NCBI RefSeq assembly: GCF_000186865.1
Contig: NW_008705561.1
Span: 1,228,758-1,292,757 of the forward strand
DNA length: 64,000 nucleotides
Direction: 5' to 3'
From: Aureococcus anophagefferens
Lineage: Eukaryota > Sar > Pelagophyceae > Pelagomonadales > Pelagomonadaceae
Under the pieces are notes generated by a model that was given only the letters and a program-made list of their open reading frames with translations, was not told the DNA's origin and ran no database searches. Every line of letters begins with the position of its first letter. Position 1 is the stretch's first letter. Both the position numbers and the translations under genes were made by a program. Below, piece by piece: positions 1-8,026 of the stretch.

Positions 1-1
1 G

Positions 2-673
2 TTCGCGCACGACGTCGAGGACGGCGGCGCGCTCCTGGACCTCTGGGACCGGCTCCTCGCGGGCTCAGCGCTCGAGCCGTGCTACCCACTCTACGTGGCC
101 GCGGCGCTCGTGCTCGAGCGGCGCGGCGAGCTGCTGGACGCGGCGGCGGCCGCGGACCACGCCGCGCCGCTGCACGCGGCGCTCGCGCGCCTGAGCCGGA
201 CGCCCGCGGACTGGCGCGCCGTCGCGGGCCGCGCGTCCGCGCTCCTGAAAGCGACGCCGCCGCCGGACGCCGTCAAGCGCGTGCCCCGCGGCGAGCTCCG
301 CGCGGCGCTCGCGCCCCTGGAGGTGGCCGTCCGCGCGGGCGACGACCGCGCGCGCTTCTTCTCCTTCCGGCGGCGGCCGGCGGCCGCGGCCGCGGCGCTC
401 CTCCGGACGACGGGCGGCCGCCTGCCGCCGCCGCCGCCGCCGCCCCACCACCCCCAGCACCACCACCGGCGGCACCGGCGGCGGCGCCGCGGCGGCGGCC
501 GCGACGTCGCCGTCGTCGCGCGGCCGTCGCCGCGGCGAAACGGCGCGCGCGCGCGGTCCCTCGCCGCGGGCGTGCTCCTCGCGGGCGCGGCGGCGACGGC
601 GCTCCTCGGCGACGGCGGCGCGGAGAGCTTCTCGCTGTGGGCCCGGGAGCTCGTGCTGCGGCTGGGGTCCTAA
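2..673 (+). CDS. TBC-domain Rab GTPase-activating protein, C-terminal part (TBC1D20-like)
   Basis: The gene enters from the left edge in frame 2 and ends at TAA 671-673. The first residues (FAHDVEDGGALLDLWDRLL, then PLYVAAALVLERRGELLD) match the last helices of a TBC domain of the TBC1D20/Gyp8 type, which stimulates GTP hydrolysis by Rab proteins on ER/Golgi membranes. A low-complexity Pro/His/Arg linker follows, then a hydrophobic helix (SLAAGVLLAGAAATALL) about 30 residues from the end; TBC1D20 is likewise tail-anchored in the ER membrane. The catalytic Arg and Gln fingers lie upstream of the window and cannot be checked. Family call from the C-terminal third only. Confidence 0.7.
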   Translation, partial: FAHDVEDGGALLDLWDRLLAGSALEPCYPLYVAAALVLERRGELLDAAAAADHAAPLHAALARLSRTPADWRAVAGRASALLKATPPPDAVKRVPRGELRAALAPLEVAVRAGDDRARFFSFRRRPAAAAAALLRTTGGRLPPPPPPPHHPQHHHRRHRRRRRGGGRDVAVVARPSPRRNGARARSLAAGVLLAGAAATALLGDGGAESFSLWARELVLRLGS

Positions 674-740
674 TTTTTTGTTTCTGGCATTTACGGACCG
701 CGAGAGCGGCGACCGCGGCCGCCGCCGGCGCGCGTCGCTC

Positions 741-1118
741 CTAGCCGAAGGGCATGGGGGGCGCGAGGGAGCGGAGGGAGAAGTTCTCCTCGACGCCGAA
801 GATGTAGGCGTAGAGCCCCGCGAGGCCGAAGACCGTCGCGAATCCGACGGCGATCTTCAGGATGTCGCCCGTCTGCGCCTGGGCTCGGATGGGGTACTTC
901 GTCCGCACGGCGCGGTAGAGGTCCACCTCGTTGCCCTTGTACTTCTCCATGAGCATGGGCACCTCCTCGACGTTGAGCCCTCGCTCCTCGTAGATCTCGA
1001 GGATGCGGTCCTGGATGAGCTCCGCCGACAGCTTCGTCGGGTGGACGATGCGGTTCGCGTTGCGCCGCTTCTTCACGTCGCCGTCCGACGTCGTCGTCGC
1101 CGTCACCGTGCTCGACAT
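741..1118 (-). CDS. Small single-pass membrane protein of unknown function
   Basis: This gene encodes 125 aa from ATG 1118 to TAG 741. The N-terminal 80 residues are charged and probably soluble (KYKGNEVDLYRAVRTKY). One clear transmembrane segment follows at about residues 88-110 (ILKIAVGFATVFGLAGLYAYIFG), with a short tail ending PPMPFG. I do not recognise the family. Codon use (GC-ending) and a clean ATG support a real gene. It is convergent with the TBC gene (67 bp between stops) and divergent from CGLD27 (about 146 bp between starts); that gap is unusually AT-rich and probably holds both promoters. Confidence 0.7.
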   Translation of the reverse strand: MSSTVTATTTSDGDVKKRRNANRIVHPTKLSAELIQDRILEIYEERGLNVEEVPMLMEKYKGNEVDLYRAVRTKYPIRAQAQTGDILKIAVGFATVFGLAGLYAYIFGVEENFSLRSLAPPMPFG

Positions 1119-1264
1119 GGCGTCGAAAGAACTCGCGAGGCGCTGCGGCCAGATGTGTTGTTTGGCCGCGGCGTTTCGCTTTTGGCCGCAGCGCTATAAT
1201 TTTATTAACTTCACGTTGACTTGTTGAAGATCGGCCGAAGCACGTGACGAGGTGGCTCTGAGAC

Positions 1265-2062
1265 ATGGTGGTCGAAAGAGTTGCGATGTGCCGAAGCGCT
1301 GCCATGCGCCGCGCCGTAGCCGCCGTGCTCGCATTGCGCTGCGCCGGCGCGTTCGTCGCGCCGAGCCAGCGACGACTCACGCCGCGCCGCGCCACGGACG
1401 GCGACGACGAGCTGGCCTTCCGCGACGACGAGCTGGCGGCGGCCTTCCGCTCGGCGGCGGTGCGCACGACCGACGCGCGCGCGGAACTCGCGCAGCAGAA
1501 GCGCCGCGCGGCGAAGGAGGCCGCGCGCGAGGCGAAGAGGCCGAAGAAGCCGCGGCTCGCGATGAACGACAAGCGCGTCCGCGCGAGCCAGGAGCCCATG
1601 AACGAACTCAACGAGCTGCTCTCGCGCGAGGAGGGCGGCTGGTCGTCCCTCGAGGAGGCCGAGCTCCTGCCGAAGCTCGGCGCGCTCGCCGCGGGCGCCG
1701 TCGCGCTGGCGGCGCTGCTCACGCAGAACTACGACGACATGGACGAGCTCGTGTCGTTCCCGCTCCTGTTCCGCGCGCTCCTGCCGCTCGCCTTCGGCGC
1801 GCTCGCGAGCTTCGTCGCGGCGGGCCGCTGCCTCGCGCGCTGGCGCTACGTCGACGAGCGCCTGTCGCTGGAGAAGCTCTACTTCGAGGAGACGGGCTGG
1901 GCCGACGGCTTCATGGCGAAGAAGTCCGAGGACGTCTTCAACCGGGACCAGACGGCGCGGGCCGTCCAGGTCGCGCCGAGGCTCGCCTGGCTCTCCGCGC
2001 TGACCCTGAAGCTCGGCGCGGCGGCGGCCGCGCTCTTCGCCCTCGCGGTCGTCGCGCCGTAA
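1265..2062 (+). CDS. CGLD27: CGLD27-like plastid membrane protein (DUF1230)
   Basis: The product is 265 aa. The segment ARWRYVDERLSLEKLYFEET-GWADGF, followed by a K/S-E-D-x-x-x-R-D element and a QVAPRL motif, is the signature of DUF1230 / Conserved in the Green Lineage and Diatoms 27, a family of cyanobacteria, plants and plastid-bearing algae. The ASQEPMNEL motif at about residue 105 corresponds to the family's QPVNEY. Two hydrophobic hairpins (about residues 140-160 and 165-190) plus a C-terminal one fit a thylakoid or envelope membrane protein. The N-terminus has a signal peptide ending in CAGAFVAP, an ASAFAP-type cleavage junction, so plastid import through four membranes is inferred. Two in-frame ATGs follow the chosen first ATG. 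The stop lies only 9 bp from the convergent msrA stop. Confidence 0.85.
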   Translation: MVVERVAMCRSAAMRRAVAAVLALRCAGAFVAPSQRRLTPRRATDGDDELAFRDDELAAAFRSAAVRTTDARAELAQQKRRAAKEAAREAKRPKKPRLAMNDKRVRASQEPMNELNELLSREEGGWSSLEEAELLPKLGALAAGAVALAALLTQNYDDMDELVSFPLLFRALLPLAFGALASFVAAGRCLARWRYVDERLSLEKLYFEETGWADGFMAKKSEDVFNRDQTARAVQVAPRLAWLSALTLKLGAAAAALFALAVVAP

Positions 2063-2071
2063 CACGCACGC

Positions 2072-3013
2072 TTAGCCGTAGCAGCGGACCTCCGCCGTCG
2101 CGTCCTTGGACGCGTCCTGGCCGCCCTTCTCGAGGTACTGCTGGTGGTAGTTCTCCGCGGGCCAGAAGACGGCCGCGTCCTTGACCTCCGTGACGACGGG
2201 CTCGGCGTACTTGGCCTGCGTGGCCTCGACGACGGCCGCGGCGGCCTCCGCCTGCTCCTTGGAGTGGGGGTAGATGCCGTGGCGGTACTGCGTGCCCGCG
2301 TCGCCGCGGACCCGGTTGAGGACCGTGGGATCGACGGTGTCGAGGAGCTTGTAGCACAGCGCCTCGTAGGACACGACGTTCGGGTCGTAGAGGAGCTGGA
2401 GCGCCTCCGTGTGGCCCGTCTGGCCGCCGCAGACCTGGTCGTAGTTCGGCTCGCCCGCCCAGCCCTGCGTGTAGCCGACGCACGTCGCGGCGACGCCGGG
2501 GATGCGCTGGAAGTGCAGCTCCGTGCCCCAGAAGCATCCGCCCGCGAAGGTCGCGACCTTGTAGCCGCCGACGCGCCGCGGGACCTCGCCGGCGAGCGCG
2601 AGTTCGCCGGCCTCGCGCGCGAAGGAGTCGCGCTCGCGGCCGTCGAGCGTCGCGTAGCCGACCTTGGCCAGCGACTTGTAGAGGTTCGCCGCCGCGTAGG
2701 CGAGCACCAAGCCGTTGATGAAGACGGATTGCGGCGGCGGCGCGCCATCGATCATGGCCGCGACCGGGCCCCGCAGGTTGGTCAGCGCGCCGACGACGCA
2801 GGTCGTCAGCAGGGCCTGGTTGATCGATGGTAATGCGACGCGCGGCTTATCCGAGCCGGAGGTCGCCATCATGCGCACCGAGCGGCGCGCTTTGGCATGT
2901 GTCCCTTGCAGCGTCGATTGGCGCATGGCTCGCAACCCGTGCAGCCCGCAAGCAAGGGACGCACAGAGCAGCACGAGCGCCCAGCGCGTGTGGACCGCTA
3001 TCGATCGGCCCAT
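2072..3013 (-). CDS. msrA: Peptide-methionine (S)-S-oxide reductase MsrA
   Basis: The product is 313 aa and reduces methionine-S-sulfoxide in proteins. The catalytic motif GGCFWG has its nucleophile at about Cys160, followed by the conserved TQGWAGEPNYDQVCGGQTGH and NYHQQYLEK elements. A C-terminal RCYG (Cys311) is the expected resolving cysteine. The MsrA domain fills residues 155-313. The N-terminal 150 residues carry a signal-peptide-like stretch (WALVLLCASLACGL) and a second hydrophobic patch, so the enzyme is probably plastid or secretory. ATG 3013 was chosen because it places the signal peptide at the N-terminus; upstream codons lack a better ATG. It is divergent from the FGE gene, with 145 bp between starts holding a palindromic motif. 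Confidence 0.92.
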   Translation of the reverse strand: MGRSIAVHTRWALVLLCASLACGLHGLRAMRQSTLQGTHAKARRSVRMMATSGSDKPRVALPSINQALLTTCVVGALTNLRGPVAAMIDGAPPPQSVFINGLVLAYAAANLYKSLAKVGYATLDGRERDSFAREAGELALAGEVPRRVGGYKVATFAGGCFWGTELHFQRIPGVAATCVGYTQGWAGEPNYDQVCGGQTGHTEALQLLYDPNVVSYEALCYKLLDTVDPTVLNRVRGDAGTQYRHGIYPHSKEQAEAAAAVVEATQAKYAEPVVTEVKDAAVFWPAENYHQQYLEKGGQDASKDATAEVRCYG

Positions 3014-3046
3014 CTCCTCGTTGATCAATTTGCTCAGCTTCAAAAA

Positions 3047-3067
3047 TGCCACAAAATCCTTGTGGCA
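3047..3067. promoter_or_regulatory. Palindromic CCACAAAA motif between divergent genes
   Basis: TGCCACAA (3047-3054) and TTGTGGCA (3060-3067) form a perfect 8-bp inverted repeat with a 5-bp spacer in the 145-bp gap between the msrA and FGE start codons. The core CCACAAAA recurs upstream of other genes at 12429, 36141 and 55797 (reverse). It is AT-rich against a very GC-rich background. A promoter element is inferred, not shown. Confidence 0.35.
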
Positions 3068-3158
3068 AAACCTCTTGCTCGCGCGCATGCGAGCGCCCTC
3101 GTCCTCGACATCATTCCAACCAGAGCCACCACCCGCGCCGTCGCCGCCGCGCGCGCTG

Positions 3159-4217
3159 ATGCGTACTCTCTGGCTCGTCCTCGCGAGCCTCGCGCGTGCG
3201 CAAGACGATGAAGAGGGCTGCTGCGCCGGCGACCTGACGCGCGACGCTGTCGAGTCCTGCGGCACCGACCAGCTCACGCGCGGTGCCGCGGCGACCACCA
3301 GCACCCGAGCGACACCCGCGGCGCAGCCCGGCGCCTGGGATATCGCGCCGTCCGTCCTCATACAACCCGGCGAGTTCCGCATGGGCACGGACCGGCCGCG
3401 CATCTTCGTCGACGGCGAGGCCCCCTCTCGCCGCGTCGCGCTCTCGCGCGCGTTCCTCATGGACGTCTACGAGGCGACGAACGACGACTTCGCGGCGTTC
3501 GTGGACGCGACGGGCTACGTGACGGACAGCGAGCGCTTCGGCTGGTCCTTCGTGTTCCACCTGGAGCTGAGCGAGGCGCGGCGCGCGGCCATCGATAAAG
3601 CGGTCGACGGCGTCGAGTGGTGGCTGCCCGTGAACGGCAGCGACTGGCGGTCGCCGCAGGGCCCCGGGAGCGACGTCTTCGCGGCGAAGCGCGGCGCGCA
3701 CCCCGTCGTGCAGGTGTCCTGGCACGACGCGGCGGCGTACTGCGCCTGGCGCGGCGGCCGGCTGCCCACGGAGGCCGAGTGGGAGTACGCGGCGAGGGAC
3801 GGCCGGAGCCAGACCATGTACCCCTGGGGCAACGAGCTCACGCCGGGGGGGGGCTACCGCGCGAACCTCTGGCAGGGCGACTTCCCGCGGTCGAACACGG
3901 CCGACGACGGCTTCTCCTTCGCCGGGCCCGTGGGCTCGTACGCGCCGCAGACGGCGACGGGCATCCACGACCTCATCGGCAACGTGTGGGAGTGGGTGTC
4001 CGACTGGTGGTACGAGCCGGAGGCGTCGGCCCACGACGCCGTGCTCCGGGACCCGGCGGGGCCGAGCGCGGGCGGCGAGAAGCTCAAGAAGGGCGGCTCG
4101 TTCCTCTGCCACAAGTCCTACTGCTTCCGCTACCGGAGCGCCGCGCGCCACAAGAACTCGCCCGACTCGGCGTCGAGCAACAACGGCATGCGCTGCGTCC
4201 GCGACGCGGCCGCGTAA
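3159..4217 (+). CDS. SUMF1: Formylglycine-generating enzyme (sulfatase-modifying factor 1)
   Basis: The product is 352 aa, close to human FGE (374). FGE oxidises the active-site cysteine of sulfatases to formylglycine in the ER. The C-terminal CHKSYCFRYR holds the redox pair Cys317/Cys322 with the same five-residue spacing as the canonical enzyme. Other family marks are FRMGTD, VSWHDAAAYCAWRGGRLPTE, YPWGNEL, GNVWEWVSDWW and the final NGMRCV. The N-terminus MRTLWLVLASLARAQ is a signal peptide; the Cys pair just after it (GCC) may correspond to the N-terminal cysteines used for thiol exchange in the vertebrate enzyme. The upstream in-frame ATG at 3087 would bury the signal peptide, so ATG 3159 is preferred. 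Confidence 0.93.
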   Translation: MRTLWLVLASLARAQDDEEGCCAGDLTRDAVESCGTDQLTRGAAATTSTRATPAAQPGAWDIAPSVLIQPGEFRMGTDRPRIFVDGEAPSRRVALSRAFLMDVYEATNDDFAAFVDATGYVTDSERFGWSFVFHLELSEARRAAIDKAVDGVEWWLPVNGSDWRSPQGPGSDVFAAKRGAHPVVQVSWHDAAAYCAWRGGRLPTEAEWEYAARDGRSQTMYPWGNELTPGGGYRANLWQGDFPRSNTADDGFSFAGPVGSYAPQTATGIHDLIGNVWEWVSDWWYEPEASAHDAVLRDPAGPSAGGEKLKKGGSFLCHKSYCFRYRSAARHKNSPDSASSNNGMRCVRDAAA

Positions 4218-4357
4218 ATCGTCCATTTTTGCGGCATGTTGAAGGGCAACACCTTCGAGTTGCCGCTCGCGGTGGCGCGGCGTATGAGCCTCGCCTGAGC
4301 GCTACTGCCACAGCCCAATACTGCCTGTGAGAGCCACTGCCTGCATCGCATCGCAAC

Positions 4358-5428
4358 ATGGGTCGCCGCCGCAAGCGCTCGCGTTCCTCGTCGTCGTCGT
4401 CGTCGTCGTCGTCCGCGTCGTCGTCGTCGTCGTCGTCGCTGTCGTCGTCCTCCTCCTCGTCGCGGTCGCGCGGCAAGCGCCGCTCGAGGTCGCGGTCGCG
4501 GTCGCGGTCGCCGCGGCGGTCGCCGGGCCGCGACCGCGGCCGGTCGCCGCCGGGCCGCTACCGGCCGCGGTCGCGGTCGCTGAGCCGGTCGCCGCCGCTC
4601 TACGGCCGCGGCGCGGGCATGCCGCTCTACGGCCGGCGCTACGAGCGGTCGCCGTCGCCGCGCGGGCCGCCGCGCGACGACCGGCGGCCGCCGCCGCCCC
4701 GGCGGCCGCCGCCGCGCGTGCCCGACGTGCGGAGCGTGCACCGGGGGACCGTCGCGCGCATCCAGCCCTTTGGGTGCTTCGTGCGCATCGAAGGGTTTGG
4801 CGACGGTTTGTGCCACGTCTCCCAGATGTGCGCCTACCGCGTCGAGGACCCGAAGGACGTCGTCGACGTCGGCGAGGCGGTCCGGGTCAAGGTCGTCGAG
4901 CACAAGGACGCGGGCAAGTACTCGCTGTCCATGAAGGCCGTCGACCAGGCGACGGGCGAGGACCTCGACCCGACGAACGCGGGCTACCAGCCGTCGGGCG
5001 GCCCCGGCGGCCGGGGGCGCGACAAGATCGTCGCCGGCGACGAGCTCGACCCCATGGAGGCCCAGCGCCGGGGCCTCGCGCCCCAGTCCCAGCGCTTCGC
5101 GTCCGGCGGCGACTACGCGCTCGTCGAGGAGGACCGCGCGCCGCCGCCGCCGCCGCCGCCGGACGCGCCGCTGCCGCCCATGGGCCGCGGCCGCGGCGCG
5201 ACGATGCCCGCCTGGATGTCCCAGCTGCAGGCCGACGTCGGCGGCGCGTCGAAGAAGAAGAAGAAGAAGAAGAAGGACAAGGACAAGAAGAAGAGCAAGA
5301 AGAAGGACAAGAAGGCCGCGAAGAAGGCGAAGAAGGCCGCGAAGAAGGAGGCGAAGAAGGACAAGAAGCGCAAGCGCGAGTCCGACGGCTCCGAGAAGAA
5401 ATCCAAAAAGAAGAAGAAGGGCTCCTAG
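4358..5428 (+). CDS. S1 RNA-binding domain protein with RS-rich N-terminus and Lys-rich tail (ZCCHC17/pNO40-like)
   Basis: The product is 356 aa. Residues 1-120 are Arg/Ser repeats typical of splicing or nucleolar proteins. A single S1 domain at about residues 127-205 (GTVARIQPFGCFVRIEGF, then GLCHVSQ and VRVKVVE, ending SLSMKAVDQATGEDLDP) closely follows ZCCHC17/pNO40, a nucleolar 60S-associated protein; the same S1 type occurs in DHX8. The CCHC zinc knuckle of ZCCHC17 is not visible. The last 90 residues are almost pure Lys with some Asp/Ala, a likely nucleolar localisation and RNA-contact tail. Binding of RNA is inferred from the fold. Confidence 0.8.
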   Translation: MGRRRKRSRSSSSSSSSSSASSSSSSSLSSSSSSSRSRGKRRSRSRSRSRSPRRSPGRDRGRSPPGRYRPRSRSLSRSPPLYGRGAGMPLYGRRYERSPSPRGPPRDDRRPPPPRRPPPRVPDVRSVHRGTVARIQPFGCFVRIEGFGDGLCHVSQMCAYRVEDPKDVVDVGEAVRVKVVEHKDAGKYSLSMKAVDQATGEDLDPTNAGYQPSGGPGGRGRDKIVAGDELDPMEAQRRGLAPQSQRFASGGDYALVEEDRAPPPPPPPDAPLPPMGRGRGATMPAWMSQLQADVGGASKKKKKKKKDKDKKKSKKKDKKAAKKAKKAAKKEAKKDKKRKRESDGSEKKSKKKKKGS

Positions 5429-5500
5429 GGCTGTTTTAAGACCGTCGTTCGCGTTAAGACGAAGGGCTCCTAGGGCTATTTTAAGACCGTCGTTCGCGTT
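5416..5500 (+). repeat. 45-bp tandem duplication of a stop codon plus 3' flank
   Basis: Unit 1 (5416-5460) contains the last two codons and TAG of the S1-domain gene; unit 2 (5461-5500) repeats it with one substitution (ggctgtttt versus ggctatttt) and runs directly into the stop codon of the convergent DPP gene. The copied block therefore includes a second, unused Gly-Ser-stop. Confidence 0.85.
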
Positions 5501-7800
5501 CATTGGCGGAGCCACGTGTCGAGGAACGCGAAGACGCGCGCCTCCATGAACGCGCGGTCCTTCTCGGACCGCGGCGAGTGGCGCTCGTTCGGGAAGCAGA
5601 GGAGGTCGTAGGCCTTGCCCTCGTCGACCAGCGCCTGGATGAGGCGCGCCGTGTGGCGGAAGTGGACGTTCTCGTCGATGAGGCCGTGCACGAGCAGGAG
5701 CGCGCCCTCGATGTCGGCCGCGTGCGTCATCACGGACGACGACGCGTAGCCTCCCGGGTTCTCCGCGGGCCCGCCGGCCATGTAGCGCTCCGTGTAGTGC
5801 GTGTCGTAGCCGTCCCAGGACGTGACGGGCGCGCCCGCGACCGCGCAGCGGAACGTCCGCGGAGCGCGCGCCAAGCACATGGCGCTCAGGTAGCCGCCGT
5901 AGCTCCAGCCGTAGATGCCGACGCGGTCCTTGTCCGCGAGGCCCCGCGCGACGACGTAGTCGACGGCCGAGACCTGGTCCGCGACCTCGAGGTCGCCGAG
6001 GTTGCCCCTGATCGCCGCCTCGAAGGGCTGGCCGCGCCGCGCGGACCCCCGGTTGTCGCACTTGACGACGAGGAACCCCTCGGACCGCAGCTTCTGCGCG
6101 CGGAGGTCCGCGGAGACCGTCGACCACTTGTCGGCGACGAACTGGACGTGGGGCCCGCCGTAGCAGCTCACGGCCGTCGGGTAGGGGCCGGGCCCGTGGA
6201 CCGCCGCGTCGGGCGCGTAGATGGCCGCGTGGAGCTCGACCGCGCCGTCGGCGGACGGGAAGGTCACGAACTCGGGCGGCCGCAGGCCGGCGGCGAGGGA
6301 CGCCACGCGCGGGTCCTCCTCGGACGCGTCGTAGAGGACCGCGGACGCGCCGCCGGCTCGGACTTCGGCCTTCGTCGGCGCGGCCGCGGAGCTCGACTGG
6401 AGGAAGACAGCGCCGTCGCCGACGGCCGCGGCGTCGACGTAGGCGCCCGCGTCGCTCAGCCGCTCCGGCGTCTCGGAGCCGCCGTAGGGCGCGACGAAGA
6501 GGCCCCGCTCGAGCGGTTTGGAGAGGTCGCTGCCGAGGAAATACACCTCGGTCTCGGACACCTTCACGAGCTCCTCGACCATGATGTTTCCCGGCGTCAC
6601 GCAGCGGAGCTCCGCGCCCGTCGCCGCGTCGTGCGCGTAGAGGCGCTTGACGCCGTCGCCGCGCTCCGACGCGAGGAGCAGCTCGCCCTCGGCGACGCCC
6701 CAGCGCAGCGCGTCGTCGAGGTTGATCCAGGCGTCGTTCGTCTCCTCGAGCACGACGCGCGCGTCGCCGCCGCCGGCGTCCAGCGCGACGAGGCGCGCGA
6801 CGGTCTGGGCCCGGTTCTGCACGAGCGCGAGGACCGTCGCTTCGTCGGCCCAGGCGACGCGCGCGAGGTAGACGTCGTGCCCCAGCCCCGCGGCGCCGAC
6901 GACGTCGAGCCAGGCCGTGGCGCCGCCCGCGACGGCCACGACGCCGAGCTTCACGGCCGGGTTCACGGCGCCCGCGAAGGGGTAGCGGTGGCTCTCCGTC
7001 GACATGGGGTCCGCGTCGCCCGCATGGGGGATGCCGAAGACCTGGACCGCGGACTCGTCGCAGGCCTCGTAGCAGACCTTGGTGCCGTCCGCCGAGAGCC
7101 AGAGGCCGTCGTAGCGGTCCATCTCCTCCATGGCGCAGTAGTCCGCGACGCCGTGCGTGAGCCCCGCCGTGCCCCGCGCGCCGGTGCTCAGGCGCGCGGG
7201 CGCGCCGCCGCCGGCCGCGCAGACGCAGACCTCGTCGTCCCAGACGAAGGCCACCGTCGACCCGTCGTCGGAGATCTTCGCGTCGAGGCACGCGCCCGAG
7301 CCGACGTCGGGGTGGTCCGCGGGGTCGAAGAGGCGCGTCGCTTCGCCATTAACCCCTTCCTTGACGTAGAGCGCGCCCTCGAGGGGGACGAGCAGCTTGG
7401 GCGCCTTCTTCGCCCAGGCGTAGCTCGTGACGCCCGTGGCCATGACGCGCGCGCGCTCGCGGCGGAGCTGCTCCTCGAGCGAATACGTCGCGCCGTCGCC
7501 GCCGGAGAAGGCGACGGACGTCTCGCCCGTCGCGACGTCGTAGGCGTAGAGCGCCTTGGCCATGGAGCCCTGGTCCGTCGACGCGAGGTACGTCAGGTGC
7601 GACCCGTCGGGCGAGAACTTGGCGGACGCGAGGCCCAGCGTGCCCGGCTTCGGCAGGTGCGCCACGTCGTCGAAGCTCAGCACCTCCGCGTCTCGGAGCC
7701 GCGCTTTCAGAGCTGCCTGCGGGCTCGGCAGCGCGAGGGCGGACACCTGCGCGGCCATGAGGACGACGAGTGCTGGCACGGTGGCGGCGTAGCAGAGCAT
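5500..7800 (-). CDS. Dipeptidyl peptidase IV-family serine peptidase (DPP8/9-like, S9B)
   Basis: The product is 766 aa. The C-terminal alpha/beta-hydrolase domain has nucleophile Ser633 in GWSYGG, Asp709 in HGLIDENVHF and His741 in ERHSPR, the S9 catalytic triad. The N-terminal half is an eight-bladed-propeller-type region; its ADYCAMEEMDRYDGLWLS segment matches the Glu-Glu motif region (EEFDRYxGYWW) that DPP8/9 use to hold the substrate N-terminus. Cleavage of X-Pro dipeptides is inferred from this. Unlike cytosolic DPP8/9 it begins with a signal peptide (MLCYAATVPALVVLMAAQVS), so secretion or vacuolar location is likely. ATG 7800 is the first ATG; the ORF extends upstream only with non-ATG codons. 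Confidence 0.88.
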   Translation of the reverse strand: MLCYAATVPALVVLMAAQVSALALPSPQAALKARLRDAEVLSFDDVAHLPKPGTLGLASAKFSPDGSHLTYLASTDQGSMAKALYAYDVATGETSVAFSGGDGATYSLEEQLRRERARVMATGVTSYAWAKKAPKLLVPLEGALYVKEGVNGEATRLFDPADHPDVGSGACLDAKISDDGSTVAFVWDDEVCVCAAGGGAPARLSTGARGTAGLTHGVADYCAMEEMDRYDGLWLSADGTKVCYEACDESAVQVFGIPHAGDADPMSTESHRYPFAGAVNPAVKLGVVAVAGGATAWLDVVGAAGLGHDVYLARVAWADEATVLALVQNRAQTVARLVALDAGGGDARVVLEETNDAWINLDDALRWGVAEGELLLASERGDGVKRLYAHDAATGAELRCVTPGNIMVEELVKVSETEVYFLGSDLSKPLERGLFVAPYGGSETPERLSDAGAYVDAAAVGDGAVFLQSSSAAAPTKAEVRAGGASAVLYDASEEDPRVASLAAGLRPPEFVTFPSADGAVELHAAIYAPDAAVHGPGPYPTAVSCYGGPHVQFVADKWSTVSADLRAQKLRSEGFLVVKCDNRGSARRGQPFEAAIRGNLGDLEVADQVSAVDYVVARGLADKDRVGIYGWSYGGYLSAMCLARAPRTFRCAVAGAPVTSWDGYDTHYTERYMAGGPAENPGGYASSSVMTHAADIEGALLLVHGLIDENVHFRHTARLIQALVDEGKAYDLLCFPNERHSPRSEKDRAFMEARVFAFLDTWLRQ

Positions 7801-8026
7801 GAAAGGCTTGCCGGCTCGCGATGCTCGCACGAGCTCTTGCGCAGCTCAGCAGTGCTCAGCAGCGGTAAATCAGGCAATGGTTCCTTCACCATGCATCCCA
7901 AGCTCTCCTTGCCGTTGATAGGTCGTGCGGCAAGACTTCGTCTCGCGCAGTCTTCAGATGGTTTGTCAGTGGCGGTGTGATTTCAAGGCCTGCCAGCCAC
8001 ACGACGTATCGACAACGGCAAGACTT

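Noticed and set aside
4387..4470. TCG/TCC trinucleotide run as a microsatellite feature
   Set aside because: It encodes the Ser run of the RS region in frame; listing it apart from the gene adds nothing.
4130..7291. Very long open frame (over 1000 codons) on the minus strand overlapping the S1 and DPP genes
   Set aside because: Its translation is Arg/Ala/Gly low-complexity with no motif; it is a shadow of GC-rich codons, and the overlapping frames carry real domains.
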